Shown here: in pieces, positions 9,175-17,969 of the stretch
How the letters are laid out: every line of letters starts with the position of its first letter
Position numbering within the stretch: the stretch's first letter is position 1
From: Pontibacillus marinus BH030004 = DSM 16465
Lineage (GTDB): Bacteria; Bacillota; Bacilli; Bacillales; BH030062
Direction: 5' to 3'
Assembly: GCF_000425225.1 (NCBI RefSeq)
Contig: NZ_AULJ01000050.1
Coordinates: 1 to 34,109, forward strand
DNA: 34,109 bases
The notes under the pieces: generated by a model
The model's input: only the letters and a program-made list of their open reading frames with translations
Databases searched by the model: none
What the model was told of the DNA's origin: nothing
Position numbers and translations under genes: made by a program

Positions 9175-11979
9175 ATGCCGAAATTCGTCGTAGTGGATTT
9201 AGAGACAACAGGACATACTCCAAAAAAAGGGGATAAAATCATCGAGGTTGGAATGGTTACTATTGAAAATGGTGAGATCGTGCACCAATTTCATTCCATG
9301 GTGAATCCAGAACAGCCTATACCTTCTTTTATTTCTCAATTAACTGGCATTGAAGATCAGGATGTCCAAGATGCCCCCTTGTTTGATGAGATCGTCGATG
9401 AGATCGTTCACCTATGTCAGGATGCGTATTTTGTCGCTCACCATGTACAGTTTGATCTTGGCTTTTTAAATCACGCGATACAAGAAACAACAGGAAAGTC
9501 TCTAGATATCCCTGTTCTTGATACTGTAGAGCTTGGTAGAATAATGATCCCCCAAGCCCCTGGTTATAAATTAGCTCAACTAGCAGAATATTTAGATGTA
9601 GCACATGATAACCCACATCGGGCTTTAGCTGATGCCTATGTAACAGCAAAGATATTGCTACAATTCATACATAAAGCAAAACAACTTCCTTATGAAACCT
9701 TACAACAACTTTCAAGTCTTGAGCGAAAGTTAAAAAGTGACCTTCATGAGTTATTAAGTAACTGGATGGAGTCCAAAGCTTTTACGATTGAAGAGAGAGC
9801 GGACTTAGAAATATTTCGTGGAATTGCCTTAAAACGGAATTATGAAGAAGTACAAAGAAACGTACCAGAAGTCGAAGGATTTCAACCCTATTTAGACCAT
9901 CTTTTGGGTAATGATGGAAGTTTATCGAAGAATATGGATCGATATGAAGAACGTGGTAGTCAGCGAATCATGGCCACCACCATTTATGATGCTTTTCAAT
10001 CAGGATCGCATGCATTAATTGAAGCAGAAACTGGAACCGGGAAGTCATTAGCGTATTTGTTACCAGCTGTTTATGAAGCAGTTACAAAACAAAATCGAGT
10101 CGTGATCAGTACACATACAACACATCTTCAATCTCAGCTCTTAGATAAAGAAGTACCATTACTTCATAAGATTCTTCCTTTTTCATTTACTTCGGCCTTA
10201 TTTAAAGGAAAACAGCACTACATTAGTTTAAAGAAATTTGAATTTGAACTATACCATGGTACTTCTGATAATTATGACATTACCTTAACGAAAGCTATGC
10301 TTTTGGTTTGGCTAACAGAAACGGCTACAGGAGATATTGATGAAATTCAGCTTCCTTCTAGTGGTAATATTTTTTGGAGAAGGATTTCCGCTGAAGCTGA
10401 AGGTTATATTGATCCTAAGTCACCTTGGTTTTCTCGTTCCTTTTATCAAAGAGCAAGAAAACAAGCGCAACAGGCGGATCTATTAATTACAAATCATTCT
10501 CTTTTATGTACGGATATTAGTGAAAATTATAGTCTCTTGGCATCGTATAATAAGCTCATTATTGATGAGGCACATCATTTAGAAGCAACTGCTGCGAAAC
10601 ATTTTGGAAGAAAAATTGACTATGTCTCTATTCAATATTTACTAAATGAAATGGGAGCTAATTCAGCAGGGGACTGGATTTATGGCTTATTATCTTCTTA
10701 TCCTGAAATGGCTTTAAAGCATGATATTACTAAATGGGATGAGCTTGTACAGAATGCCAAAGAAGAATCTGATGAATTATTTCGTTTTCTATTCTCTTAT
10801 GTCGTCAAACAACATAATGCCCATATTTCACTTAATGATATAGGAAGGTATCAGTATCGATTCCAAAATGACCAAGAGAATCCTCAAACCTGGAGTACAG
10901 TTCAAGAAATGACCAGAAGAGTGTCCTTTTACCTTCGAGATCTCATTCAGTTCTTGCATAAATGTAAAAACTGGATTAGTTTAGCTGAAACCTCTGAAGA
11001 AGCATCAAGGTGGATTGAAGACATCCGGATGTACATGGAAAGGATGGAAGAGGTGATTCATTCACTTGATCATCTCCTCCTTTCAGAAGAGGAATCCATT
11101 GTGAAATGGATCGAAATTGAAGCGTATGGAGCAAAAAATGCCGTATTCTTACACAGTGAGCCCATTGAGATTGCTTCCATTATGCAGGATCAATTATTTG
11201 AACGGAAAGAAAGTGTCATTTTAACAAGTGCAACATTAACAATGAAGGATTCATTTACCTTTATGATGAAGCGCTTAGGTCTCGAGGAATCATCGACAAT
11301 TCAGCAAAAGATTCAATCTCCTTTCCATTATGAACATCAAGTTCAGTTAATGATTCCTAATGATTTTCCAAATATTAAATATGGGAACCAAGAAGATTTT
11401 ATTCACGCAACATGTGAAGCCATATATTCATTAGCCACCATTACGAGAGGTAGAATGTTGGTCCTCTTTACATCGTATGACATGTTGAAGAAGACCTATT
11501 CTGCAATGAAAGAGTTTATTGATCAGGAAGAATTTATTCTCATTGCTCAGGGAGTATCTAGTGGAAGTCGCTCTCGTTTAAAGAAAAACTTCCAAGCATT
11601 TGATCAAGCTATATTATTTGGAACCAGTTCATTTTGGGAAGGTGTTGATATTCCAGGACAGGATCTAACTTCTGTTGTCATTGTACGTTTACCTTTTCAA
11701 CCACCTGATCATCCTGTTTATAAAGCAAAATCGGAGGCTCTGAAATCACAAGGTAAGAATGCTTTTATGGAGCTTTCATTACCAAATGCTGTTATACGTT
11801 TTAAGCAAGGATTTGGAAGGTTGATTCGTTCCAGTCAGGATCGTGGAGTTGTAATGGTTTGTGATGACCGTATCATGAAAGCAAAATACGGGAAGTATTT
11901 TATCGATTCAATCCCATCAATTCCCGTACATTTTGAATCAACACATCAATTAATGGAAGAGGCAAAAAGATGGTTATGA
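9175..11979 (+). CDS. dinG: DinG-type helicase-like protein with N-terminal exonuclease domain
   Basis: A 934-residue two-part protein. Residues 1-170 are a DnaQ-like 3'-5' exonuclease with DLETTG (8-13), the Exo II-like HHVQFDLGFLN and Exo III-like HRALADA. The remainder is a superfamily 2 XPD/DinG-type ATPase with Walker A ETGTGKS (near residues 285-291) and DEAH (464-467), ending in the motif VI-like GRLIRSSQDRG. The cysteine cluster that holds the iron-sulphur centre in E. coli DinG is not visible, as in other Firmicutes DinG proteins; the Staphylococcus aureus protein is reported to act as a nuclease rather than a helicase. AGAAGGTGA precedes ATG 9175. It stands alone between two terminators; a possible TACAAT -10 box at 9110 lacks a convincing -35. 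Confidence 0.95.
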   Translation: MPKFVVVDLETTGHTPKKGDKIIEVGMVTIENGEIVHQFHSMVNPEQPIPSFISQLTGIEDQDVQDAPLFDEIVDEIVHLCQDAYFVAHHVQFDLGFLNHAIQETTGKSLDIPVLDTVELGRIMIPQAPGYKLAQLAEYLDVAHDNPHRALADAYVTAKILLQFIHKAKQLPYETLQQLSSLERKLKSDLHELLSNWMESKAFTIEERADLEIFRGIALKRNYEEVQRNVPEVEGFQPYLDHLLGNDGSLSKNMDRYEERGSQRIMATTIYDAFQSGSHALIEAETGTGKSLAYLLPAVYEAVTKQNRVVISTHTTHLQSQLLDKEVPLLHKILPFSFTSALFKGKQHYISLKKFEFELYHGTSDNYDITLTKAMLLVWLTETATGDIDEIQLPSSGNIFWRRISAEAEGYIDPKSPWFSRSFYQRARKQAQQADLLITNHSLLCTDISENYSLLASYNKLIIDEAHHLEATAAKHFGRKIDYVSIQYLLNEMGANSAGDWIYGLLSSYPEMALKHDITKWDELVQNAKEESDELFRFLFSYVVKQHNAHISLNDIGRYQYRFQNDQENPQTWSTVQEMTRRVSFYLRDLIQFLHKCKNWISLAETSEEASRWIEDIRMYMERMEEVIHSLDHLLLSEEESIVKWIEIEAYGAKNAVFLHSEPIEIASIMQDQLFERKESVILTSATLTMKDSFTFMMKRLGLEESSTIQQKIQSPFHYEHQVQLMIPNDFPNIKYGNQEDFIHATCEAIYSLATITRGRMLVLFTSYDMLKKTYSAMKEFIDQEEFILIAQGVSSGSRSRLKKNFQAFDQAILFGTSSFWEGVDIPGQDLTSVVIVRLPFQPPDHPVYKAKSEALKSQGKNAFMELSLPNAVIRFKQGFGRLIRSSQDRGVVMVCDDRIMKAKYGKYFIDSIPSIPVHFESTHQLMEEAKRWL

Positions 11980-12014
11980 TAACTTCCCTCGAAAATACAC
12001 ATCCTATATAAAGC

Positions 12015-12046
12015 GACTCTTATAAAGCCTCGAAGGAGTCAGTTTT
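12015..12046 (+). terminator. Possible weak terminator after dinG
   Basis: GACTC (12015-12019) can pair with GAGTC (12036-12040), extended by a T-G and a T-A pair, and is followed by AGTTTTATT. The stem is short and the tail runs into the ribosome site of the next gene, so it may only attenuate transcription. Confidence 0.35.
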
Positions 12047-12063
12047 ATTAAGGTGTGAGTAAC

Positions 12064-12858
12064 GTGAAAAAGTTCATGATTTTATTAGTCCTTATCATCG
12101 TATTGAATTCCTCACAAAAGATTGTGGACGCAGGCGAAATTAATATTAATGGAGAAGAAGTGTTATTTGTATTTTTTTCTTTGCCTGATGGGGAAGCGAT
12201 GTTAATTCAAACAGGGCACGGGGAAAATTACCTTGTTAATACAGGCTCCAAAATAAGTGAAGAAATACTGTTAGAGCAAATGAACAATTTAGGAGTTAAA
12301 CAACTTGATTCGATTATTTTTACAAACCAAAATAAAACTACATGTGGAAATGCTCCACGGCTAATTAAACGTTATCATGTTCAACAGCTCATTTACTCAG
12401 AAGATTTATCTCCTATGTGTACTTCAGAAGAGTCAACTGTACAGCATGCCCTTTGGAAAAATGGTGAGAAACACGAAATTTCACCTGGCTTAACATTTCG
12501 AGTTTTGCCAGCTGATACAGAGGATGAAATGTCTTTATATATAATGTATGGCAAGACATCCATATTGTATTTAGCTAGTGGAAGAGTTGAGGTGGAAAAG
12601 GATTTAATTGAAAATGGCACAATACAAGCAGAAATCCTGAAAGTAGGGGATTACGCTCGAACACAATCTCCTTCCATTCAATTATTAGAGAAAGTGGATC
12701 CTCATGTGGCTATGATTTATCCTTTAAAAGGAATCAGTCCAAACGAAGGTCTCCTTGAACGATTAAATGAGTCTTGGATTGATGTATATCAGCTTCGAAA
12801 AGTGGGCACTACAACGATTCATTGCACTTTAGAGGACTATGATATGCATCCTAAATAA
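12064..12858 (+). CDS. Secreted ComEC-like metallo-beta-lactamase-fold protein lacking metal ligands
   Basis: A 264-residue protein with an N-terminal hydrophobic export signal (MKKFMILLVLIIVL). The rest follows the layout of the C-terminal MBL domain of ComEC and related ComEC/Rec2-type hydrolases: a first strand with DGEAMLIQTG, then NYLVNTG, LGVKQLDSIIFT, YGKTSILYLASG, LKVGDY and a C-terminal RKVGTTTIHC. Every expected ligand position is altered. FTNQNKTTCGN (12319-12351) stands where THxHxDHxGG should be, ASGR where the TGD Asp should be, and KVGDYA where KVxHHG should be. It is probably not a metallohydrolase. The start at GTG 12064 has AAGGTG 8 bases upstream. It lies between dinG and ypmA, where B. 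subtilis has no such gene. Function unknown; the fold assignment is by motif layout only. Confidence 0.75.
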   Translation: MKKFMILLVLIIVLNSSQKIVDAGEININGEEVLFVFFSLPDGEAMLIQTGHGENYLVNTGSKISEEILLEQMNNLGVKQLDSIIFTNQNKTTCGNAPRLIKRYHVQQLIYSEDLSPMCTSEESTVQHALWKNGEKHEISPGLTFRVLPADTEDEMSLYIMYGKTSILYLASGRVEVEKDLIENGTIQAEILKVGDYARTQSPSIQLLEKVDPHVAMIYPLKGISPNEGLLERLNESWIDVYQLRKVGTTTIHCTLEDYDMHPK

Positions 12859-12892
12859 GAAGCTCACACCTTTATGGGTGGGCTTCTATTTA
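12858..12892 (+). terminator. Terminator after the ComEC-like gene
   Basis: AGAAGC (12858-12863) pairs with GCTTCT (12882-12887), with a second inner CACC/GGTG segment. The tail ATTTA is poor in T. Confidence 0.55.
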
Positions 12893-12910
12893 CCGTCAAC
12901 AGAAGATACC

Positions 12911-12944
12911 ATATAAAAAGACCTGTACGTAAGACCGCACAGGT
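12911..12944 (-). terminator. Terminator-like hairpin facing the minus strand
   Basis: On the minus strand ACCTGT and ACAGGT pair, extended by CG/CG across one mismatch, and CTTTTTATAT follows. No minus-strand gene lies upstream within reach, so its role is unclear. It could block antisense transcription or be a fortuitous stem. Confidence 0.4.
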
Positions 12945-13004
12945 AAGTATAGGTTAGGAAGTTTAAAAAATTTAGGTTACACCATCAAATTGTAAATGGA
13001 TTCT

Positions 13005-13013
13005 TGTTATAAT
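13005..13013 (+). promoter_or_regulatory. Extended -10 promoter of ypmA-ypmB-aspB-asnS
   Basis: TGTTATAAT combines a TG extension with a perfect TATAAT (13008-13013). No good -35 box is present at the usual distance, as is common for extended -10 promoters. The leader to ypmA would be about 108 bases and contains a stem TAGACGTG/CATGTCTA (13092-13115) just before the ribosome site. Confidence 0.55.
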
Positions 13014-13128
13014 AAAGAAGTATTTGTAATGGGGTACAGTACTATTTTGTGCGTTTATAAAGGGAATATGATAGGCAATATTTAAAACGTATAGACGTGG
13101 ATTATTACATGTCTACAGGGGGTCAACA

Positions 13129-13299
13129 ATGGGAGAAAAAATTGAAGTAGTATCAACCACAAAAGTTGAATACTCAAAGGATTTATACAAAATTGTCGAT
13201 TCATTAAATCGTACGCTGAAGCGGGACGACTTAATGTTTGGATTAGCATTGGATGAGAATGATGGAAACAAAGCGATTTTCACGATCTATAGAACATAG
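13129..13299 (+). CDS. ypmA: YpmA-like conserved small protein
   Basis: A 56-residue protein beginning MGEKIEVVSTTKVEYS and ending AIFTIYRT. It is close in length and pattern to B. subtilis YpmA, which sits at the same place before ypmB-aspB-asnS. AGGGGG precedes ATG 13129 by 7 bases. The family is a small conserved domain of unknown function, probably cytosolic. The 3' end overlaps the start of ypmB, which implies coupled translation. A hairpin immediately upstream of the ribosome site could influence its translation. Confidence 0.9.
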   Translation: MGEKIEVVSTTKVEYSKDLYKIVDSLNRTLKRDDLMFGLALDENDGNKAIFTIYRT

Positions 13300-13801
13300 T
13301 CGTATCCGGTATGCCATATTTGGCATAGGTATCCTATTATTGTTGGCCATAGGATATTCACTTTATTTATATGTCAGTATTATGCAGGGGAAAACGGAAA
13401 CTTTTTCTGAATCAGAGGAAATTGCAATCAAAGAAACTCCTATTGAAAAAGTTTCAACCGTTTATCGCTACCATGGAGCGTCTCGTTATGATATAGTAGC
13501 AGGCGTGGAACCTAATGGAGATGAAGGATTTGCATTTGTTCAGAAAACAAAAATAACTGATGAACAAGAGCAACTAAATATCAGTTATGTTTCTAAACAA
13601 AATACCATCTCGAAAGATCAAGTCTTATCAAAGTGGCGTAATAATTGTCAGGGATGTGACTTTGAAAAAATCACACCTGCAATGGATAATCAGAAACCTT
13701 TATGGGAAATAACGTATTATGATGCTCAAAGCCGTTATGTATTTGATTATTATTACATGAAAAACGCCGAAAAATATGAACAATATCGATTTAAACAATA
13801 G
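13262..13801 (+). CDS. ypmB: YpmB-like membrane-anchored protein
   Basis: About 179 residues. A basic N-terminus is followed by one membrane helix (near residues 15-42, AIFGIGILLLLAIGYSLYLY) and then an extracellular domain of about 135 residues with a CQGCDF cysteine pair. This fits the YpmB family (PepSY-like, DUF5590), whose function is not established. The start is uncertain: ATGs occur at 13253, 13259 and 13262, all inside ypmA and with only a poor ribosome site (GGATGAG). Translation probably depends on coupling to ypmA. It precedes aspB by 20 bases. Confidence 0.88.
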   Translation: METKRFSRSIEHSRIRYAIFGIGILLLLAIGYSLYLYVSIMQGKTETFSESEEIAIKETPIEKVSTVYRYHGASRYDIVAGVEPNGDEGFAFVQKTKITDEQEQLNISYVSKQNTISKDQVLSKWRNNCQGCDFEKITPAMDNQKPLWEITYYDAQSRYVFDYYYMKNAEKYEQYRFKQ

Positions 13802-13821
13802 ATCAAGAAGGAGGACCTCAT

Positions 13822-15006
13822 ATGGAATTAGCTAAACGTGTTCAATCCTTAACACCTTCAAGTACATTAGCGATTACAGCAATGGCGAACACATTAAAAG
13901 CTGAGGGTCATGACGTTATTGCACTTGGTGCTGGAGAGCCAGATTTTAATACGCCTGAACATATTTTAGATGCAGCTGAAAAGGCAATGAGAGAAGGTCA
14001 AACCAACTACACTCCCTCTGGCGGTATTCCTGCTTTGAAAGAAGCGATTGTTCAGAAGTATCAACAGGATAACCAACTTACATATGATCCGAAACAAGTA
14101 ATTGTAACAACTGGAGCTAAACATGCTTTATATACGTTGTTTCAAGCACTTTTAAATCCAGGTGATGAGGTTATTGTGCCGGCACCTTACTGGGTAAGTT
14201 ATCCTGAGCAAATTAAATTAGCAGAAGGTACACCTGTGATTGTAAAAGCTAGTGAAGATAATGACTTCAAATTAACTCCTAAACAAATTGAAGAAACGAT
14301 TACAGATCGTACACGAGCGATTATCATTAATTCACCATCTAATCCAACTGGTATGTTGTATTCTAAGGAAGAATTGCAAGCTATTGGAGAAGTATGTCTA
14401 AGAAGAAATATCATGATCATTTCTGATGAGATCTATGAGAAGTTGATCTATGGGGATGAATCCCATACTTCAATGGCTCAAATCTCTGATGAATTAAAAA
14501 ACCAAACCATTATCATTAATGGTGTATCAAAATCTCATGCAATGACAGGTTGGAGAATTGGATATGCAATTGGTGACGAAAAGTTAATTAAAGCTATGAC
14601 CAACTTAGCTTCTCATTCTACTTCCAATCCTACAACGATTGCACAATATGCTGCATTGTCAGCCTATACTTCATCTCAAGATGCTGTAGAGGAAATGAAA
14701 AAGGCATTCAGTCATCGTTTAGAAAAGCTATATGAGTGGATCTCAGAAATTCCAGGAGTAAAATGCGTAAAGCCTAAGGGAGCCTTTTATTTATTCCCTA
14801 ATGTTCAGGAAGCTGCAAAGTCAAATGGATTTGATAATGTTGACGACTGGGTTAAAGCTTTACTTGAAGAAGAGAAAGTTGCATTAGTACCTGGCTCAGG
14901 TTTCGGAGCAGAAGAAAATATTCGTCTCTCCTATGCAACGTCTTTAGACCAATTAGAAGAAGCGGCTATTCGAATCCGTCGTTTTATAGAAAAGCATCAA
15001 TCTTAA
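13822..15006 (+). CDS. aspB: Class I aspartate aminotransferase
   Basis: A 394-residue PLP-dependent transaminase interconverting aspartate/2-oxoglutarate and oxaloacetate/glutamate. The PLP lysine is K237 in SKSHAMTGWRIGY; NSPSNPTGMLY and the YTPSGGIPALKEAI substrate region are also visible. AGGAGGA precedes ATG 13822. It sits between ypmB and asnS as in B. subtilis, so aspartate/asparagine supply and asparaginyl-tRNA charging are made from one transcript. Confidence 0.96.
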   Translation: MELAKRVQSLTPSSTLAITAMANTLKAEGHDVIALGAGEPDFNTPEHILDAAEKAMREGQTNYTPSGGIPALKEAIVQKYQQDNQLTYDPKQVIVTTGAKHALYTLFQALLNPGDEVIVPAPYWVSYPEQIKLAEGTPVIVKASEDNDFKLTPKQIEETITDRTRAIIINSPSNPTGMLYSKEELQAIGEVCLRRNIMIISDEIYEKLIYGDESHTSMAQISDELKNQTIIINGVSKSHAMTGWRIGYAIGDEKLIKAMTNLASHSTSNPTTIAQYAALSAYTSSQDAVEEMKKAFSHRLEKLYEWISEIPGVKCVKPKGAFYLFPNVQEAAKSNGFDNVDDWVKALLEEEKVALVPGSGFGAEENIRLSYATSLDQLEEAAIRIRRFIEKHQS

Positions 15007-15024
15007 CGTTTTGGAGGGTAACAT

Positions 15025-16317
15025 ATGAAAACAACGATATCCCAAGTTCATAAACATGTAGGAGAAGAAGTAACCATCGGCGCATGGTTAGCAAACAAGC
15101 GTTCTAGCGGTAAAATTGCCTTTTTACAACTTCGTGATGGAACAGGTTTTATTCAAGGAGTTGTCGTAAAAGCAGAAGTGGATGAAGAAACATTTGCACT
15201 TGCTAAAAGCATGACTCAGGAATCTTCATTGTATGTAACAGGTACAGTATCTGAAGATTCTCGTTCACCTTTTGGCTATGAATTACAGGTTAAATCACTT
15301 GAGTTGATTCATGAAGCTGTTGATTATCCAATTACACCAAAAGAACACGGTCCAGAATTTTTGCTAGATCACCGTCATTTATGGTTACGTTCTAAAAGAC
15401 AGCATGCTATTATGAAAATCCGTAATGAAATTATTCGTTCTACTTATGAGTTTTTCAACACTCATGGTTACACAAAAATTGATCCGCCAATTTTAACAGG
15501 ATCTTCAGCTGAAGGAACAACAGAACTGTTCCATACTAAATATTTTGAAGAAGATGCATACCTTTCTCAAAGTGGACAACTTTATATGGAAGCTGCAGCT
15601 ATGGCTTTCGGAAAAGTGTTCTCCTTTGGACCAACTTTTCGTGCTGAAAAATCTAAGACTCGTCGTCACTTAATTGAATTTTGGATGATTGAACCAGAGA
15701 TGGCATTTATGGATCATGAAGACAGTCTTGAAGTTCAGGAACAATATGTTTCTCACGTTGTTCAATCTGTTCTGGAAAACTGTAAGCTTGAGCTACAAGC
15801 TCTTGACCGTGACACAACACAGCTTGAAAAAATTCAAGCACCTTTCCCACGTATCACTTATAGGGATGCGATTAAGCTACTTAAAGAAAAAGGTTTTGAT
15901 GATATCGAGTGGGGAGAGGATTTCGGTGCCCCTCATGAAACAGCAATTGCTGAAAGTTATGATAAGCCTGTATTCATTACGCATTTCCCTCTAGATATTA
16001 AAGCATTTTATATGAAGCCAGACCCTGAAAACCCAGATGTTGCTTTATGTGCTGATTTAATTGCGCCAGAAGGGTATGGTGAAATTATCGGAGGATCTGA
16101 ACGTATTGATGATTTAGATCTAATGAAACAACGCTATGAAGAACATGATTTAGGTGAAGATGCTTACAAATGGTATCTAGAGCTTCGCCAATATGGTAGT
16201 GTGCCACATTCAGGATTTGGACTAGGTTTGGAACGTACAGTAGCATGGATTACAGGTACAGAACATGTGCGTGAAACAATTCCTTTCCCACGTTTATTAA
16301 ATCGTCTATATCCTTAA
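15025..16317 (+). CDS. asnS: Asparaginyl-tRNA synthetase
   Basis: A 430-residue class IIb synthetase. The N-terminal OB-fold anticodon-binding domain (about residues 1-100) contains [18 protein letters not shown]. The catalytic core carries motif 2 [22 protein letters not shown] and motif 3 [20 protein letters not shown] precedes ATG 15025. No T-box leader lies upstream; the gene follows aspB at 18 bases and shares its transcript. A strong terminator follows. Confidence 0.97.
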   Translation: MKTTISQVHKHVGEEVTIGAWLANKRSSGKIAFLQLRDGTGFIQGVVVKAEVDEETFALAKSMTQESSLYVTGTVSEDSRSPFGYELQVKSLELIHEAVDYPITPKEHGPEFLLDHRHLWLRSKRQHAIMKIRNEIIRSTYEFFNTHGYTKIDPPILTGSSAEGTTELFHTKYFEEDAYLSQSGQLYMEAAAMAFGKVFSFGPTFRAEKSKTRRHLIEFWMIEPEMAFMDHEDSLEVQEQYVSHVVQSVLENCKLELQALDRDTTQLEKIQAPFPRITYRDAIKLLKEKGFDDIEWGEDFGAPHETAIAESYDKPVFITHFPLDIKAFYMKPDPENPDVALCADLIAPEGYGEIIGGSERIDDLDLMKQRYEEHDLGEDAYKWYLELRQYGSVPHSGFGLGLERTVAWITGTEHVRETIPFPRLLNRLYP

Positions 16318-16350
16318 TATTTAATGATACAATAGAACAGAAATTAGATG

Positions 16351-16378
16351 AAAAGCTCCCAACCCTTGGGAGCTTTTT
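16351..16378 (+). terminator. Terminator of the ypmA-asnS operon
   Basis: AAAAGCTCCCAA and TTGGGAGCTTTTT form a stem of at least nine bases with a 3-base loop, ending in a T run. Confidence 0.9.
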
Positions 16379-16412
16379 CAATCATTGCTTATCTCTAAAT
16401 CATCAATAAACG

Positions 16413-16421
16413 TGTTATAAT
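16413..16421 (+). promoter_or_regulatory. Extended -10 promoter of dnaD-nth
   Basis: TGTTATAAT has a TG extension and a perfect TATAAT at 16416-16421. It lies between the asnS terminator and dnaD. No convincing -35 box is seen. Confidence 0.55.
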
Positions 16422-16490
16422 CATGTATTGTAATGTAACAAACGTATGGCAATGTTTTTGAACATAAAGGGTAGAGGTGAAACGCTCAGT

Positions 16491-17186
16491 ATGAATTGGA
16501 TTAACACGTTATTAAAAGATCAGATGAGTTTCCCAAAGCGATTGTTAACGATGTACATGGATTTAGGGTTAAATGAAAGAGATGTTATGGTCATTATGCA
16601 AATACATCGTTATCAACAAGAAGGAAACGATTTTCCTACACCAAGTGAATTATCTCAGTTTCTATCTTTCTCCGAACAAGATTGTTCTCAGGTACTTAGA
16701 AAATTGATCCAGAAGAGCTACCTGACTATTGAACAGTCCACTGGTAGTGATCAAGTTATTAATGAGAGCTATTCATTATTTGGCCTTTGGGAAAAACTTA
16801 CCGAAGATCCAGAAGAATCGTACGAAACAAACAATCAAAGTGATGATCAGCCGAATTTATTTGTTTTATTTGAACAAGAATTTGGACGACCATTATCACC
16901 ATTCGAAATTGAAACCGTAAATATATGGATTGATGAAGATCAACAAGAACCGGCATTAATAAAGGCTGCACTGCGCGAGGCAGTTTTAATGGGGAAATTA
17001 AACTTTAAATATATTGATCGGATTTTAAGAGAGTGGAAGAAGAAAGGAATAAGAACCGTACAACAAGCTAGAGAAGCGAGTAAATCTTTTCGAAATCAAC
17101 AGGGGAGCTCCGGCAACCAAGAAACATATCAAAAACGAAATCGTGATTCCTCTATTTATTACAACTGGCTAGAAGAAGATGAGTAA
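16491..17186 (+). CDS. dnaD: DnaD replication-initiation protein
   Basis: A 231-residue primosomal protein that acts with DnaA, DnaB and DnaI in loading the replicative helicase. The N-terminal DDBH1 winged-helix domain (about 1-110) is followed by an acidic linker. The DDBH2 domain contains FEQEFGRPLSPFEIETV and KYIDRILREWKKKGI, and a basic tail ends YYNWLEEDE. The start is set at 16491, where GAGGTGA lies 10 bases upstream and the protein matches DnaD length; the frame is open back to 16446. It is followed by nth after 15 bases. Confidence 0.95.
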   Translation: MNWINTLLKDQMSFPKRLLTMYMDLGLNERDVMVIMQIHRYQQEGNDFPTPSELSQFLSFSEQDCSQVLRKLIQKSYLTIEQSTGSDQVINESYSLFGLWEKLTEDPEESYETNNQSDDQPNLFVLFEQEFGRPLSPFEIETVNIWIDEDQQEPALIKAALREAVLMGKLNFKYIDRILREWKKKGIRTVQQAREASKSFRNQQGSSGNQETYQKRNRDSSIYYNWLEEDE

Positions 17187-17201
17187 GGAAGGGGAAGGTG
17201 T

Positions 17202-17867
17202 ATGTTAAACCAATCTCAAATGCGTGAAGTGCTTGATACATTTAAGGAAATGTTTCCTGAAGCAGACTGTGAGCTTAACCATGAGAATCCATTTGAATTA
17301 TTGGTTGCTGTTGTTCTATCTGCACAGTGCACTGATGCGTTAGTCAATAAGGTTACGAAAGAATTATTTCAAAAGTATAAAACACCTGAGGATTATGTAA
17401 ATGTACCTCTAGAAGAGCTTCAAGAAGACATTCGCTCAATTGGTTTGTATCGAAATAAATCTAAAAATATTCGTAAGTTAAGTCAGATGCTTATCGATGA
17501 ATATGATGGGGTTGTTCCTCATTCTAAGGTGGAATTAGAGAAACTTGCTGGAGTAGGTAGGAAAACAGCTAATGTAGTTGCTGCAGTAGCTTTTAATGAA
17601 CCTACAATAGCTGTTGATACCCATGTAGAGCGTGTTTCTAAACGCTTAGGGATTTGTCGTTGGAAAGATTCCGTTTTGGAAGTCGAGAAGACGCTAATGA
17701 AGAAGGTCCCGAAAGAAGAGTGGAGCGAAACACATCATCGTATGATTTTCTTTGGAAGGTATCATTGTAAGGCCCAATCTCCACAGTGTGATATTTGTCC
17801 ATTACTTCATTTATGTAGAGAAGGGCAGAAGAGGATGCGTAAAAGAGAAAAAGCATCGAATGTATAA
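17202..17867 (+). CDS. nth: Endonuclease III
   Basis: A 221-residue bifunctional DNA glycosylase/AP lyase that removes oxidised pyrimidines. The helix-hairpin-helix motif LAGVGRKTANV carries the catalytic lysine K121, and VDTH carries the Asp at 139. The C-terminal [4Fe-4S] ligands are C189, C196, C199 and C205 (C-X6-C-X2-C-X5-C). A purine-rich ribosome site (GGGGAAGGTG) lies before ATG 17202. In B. subtilis ypoC follows; here a terminator and a repeat follow instead. Confidence 0.96.
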   Translation: MLNQSQMREVLDTFKEMFPEADCELNHENPFELLVAVVLSAQCTDALVNKVTKELFQKYKTPEDYVNVPLEELQEDIRSIGLYRNKSKNIRKLSQMLIDEYDGVVPHSKVELEKLAGVGRKTANVVAAVAFNEPTIAVDTHVERVSKRLGICRWKDSVLEVEKTLMKKVPKEEWSETHHRMIFFGRYHCKAQSPQCDICPLLHLCREGQKRMRKREKASNV

Positions 17868-17891
17868 GGAAGAGTATGAACATTTATTTTA

Positions 17892-17943
17892 AGTAGTTCG
17901 ATTATGGAGTATGAATGATACTCTTAATTGAGCTGCTTTTTTG
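17892..17943 (+). terminator. Terminator of dnaD-nth
   Basis: AGTAGTTCGATT (17892 on) pairs imperfectly with AATTGAGCTGCT (ending 17937), around an inner GAGTAT/ATACTC stem, and is followed by six T. Its outline resembles the terminator region beside the left repeat copy at 174-237, suggesting that terminator and repeat are duplicated together. Confidence 0.8.
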
Positions 17944-17969
17944 TTTGGATAGTTGTAGTATTATTAAAT

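Noticed and set aside
14900-15025. T-box or other riboswitch before asnS
   Set aside because: Only 18 bases separate aspB from asnS, and no T-box sequence or specifier stem is present.
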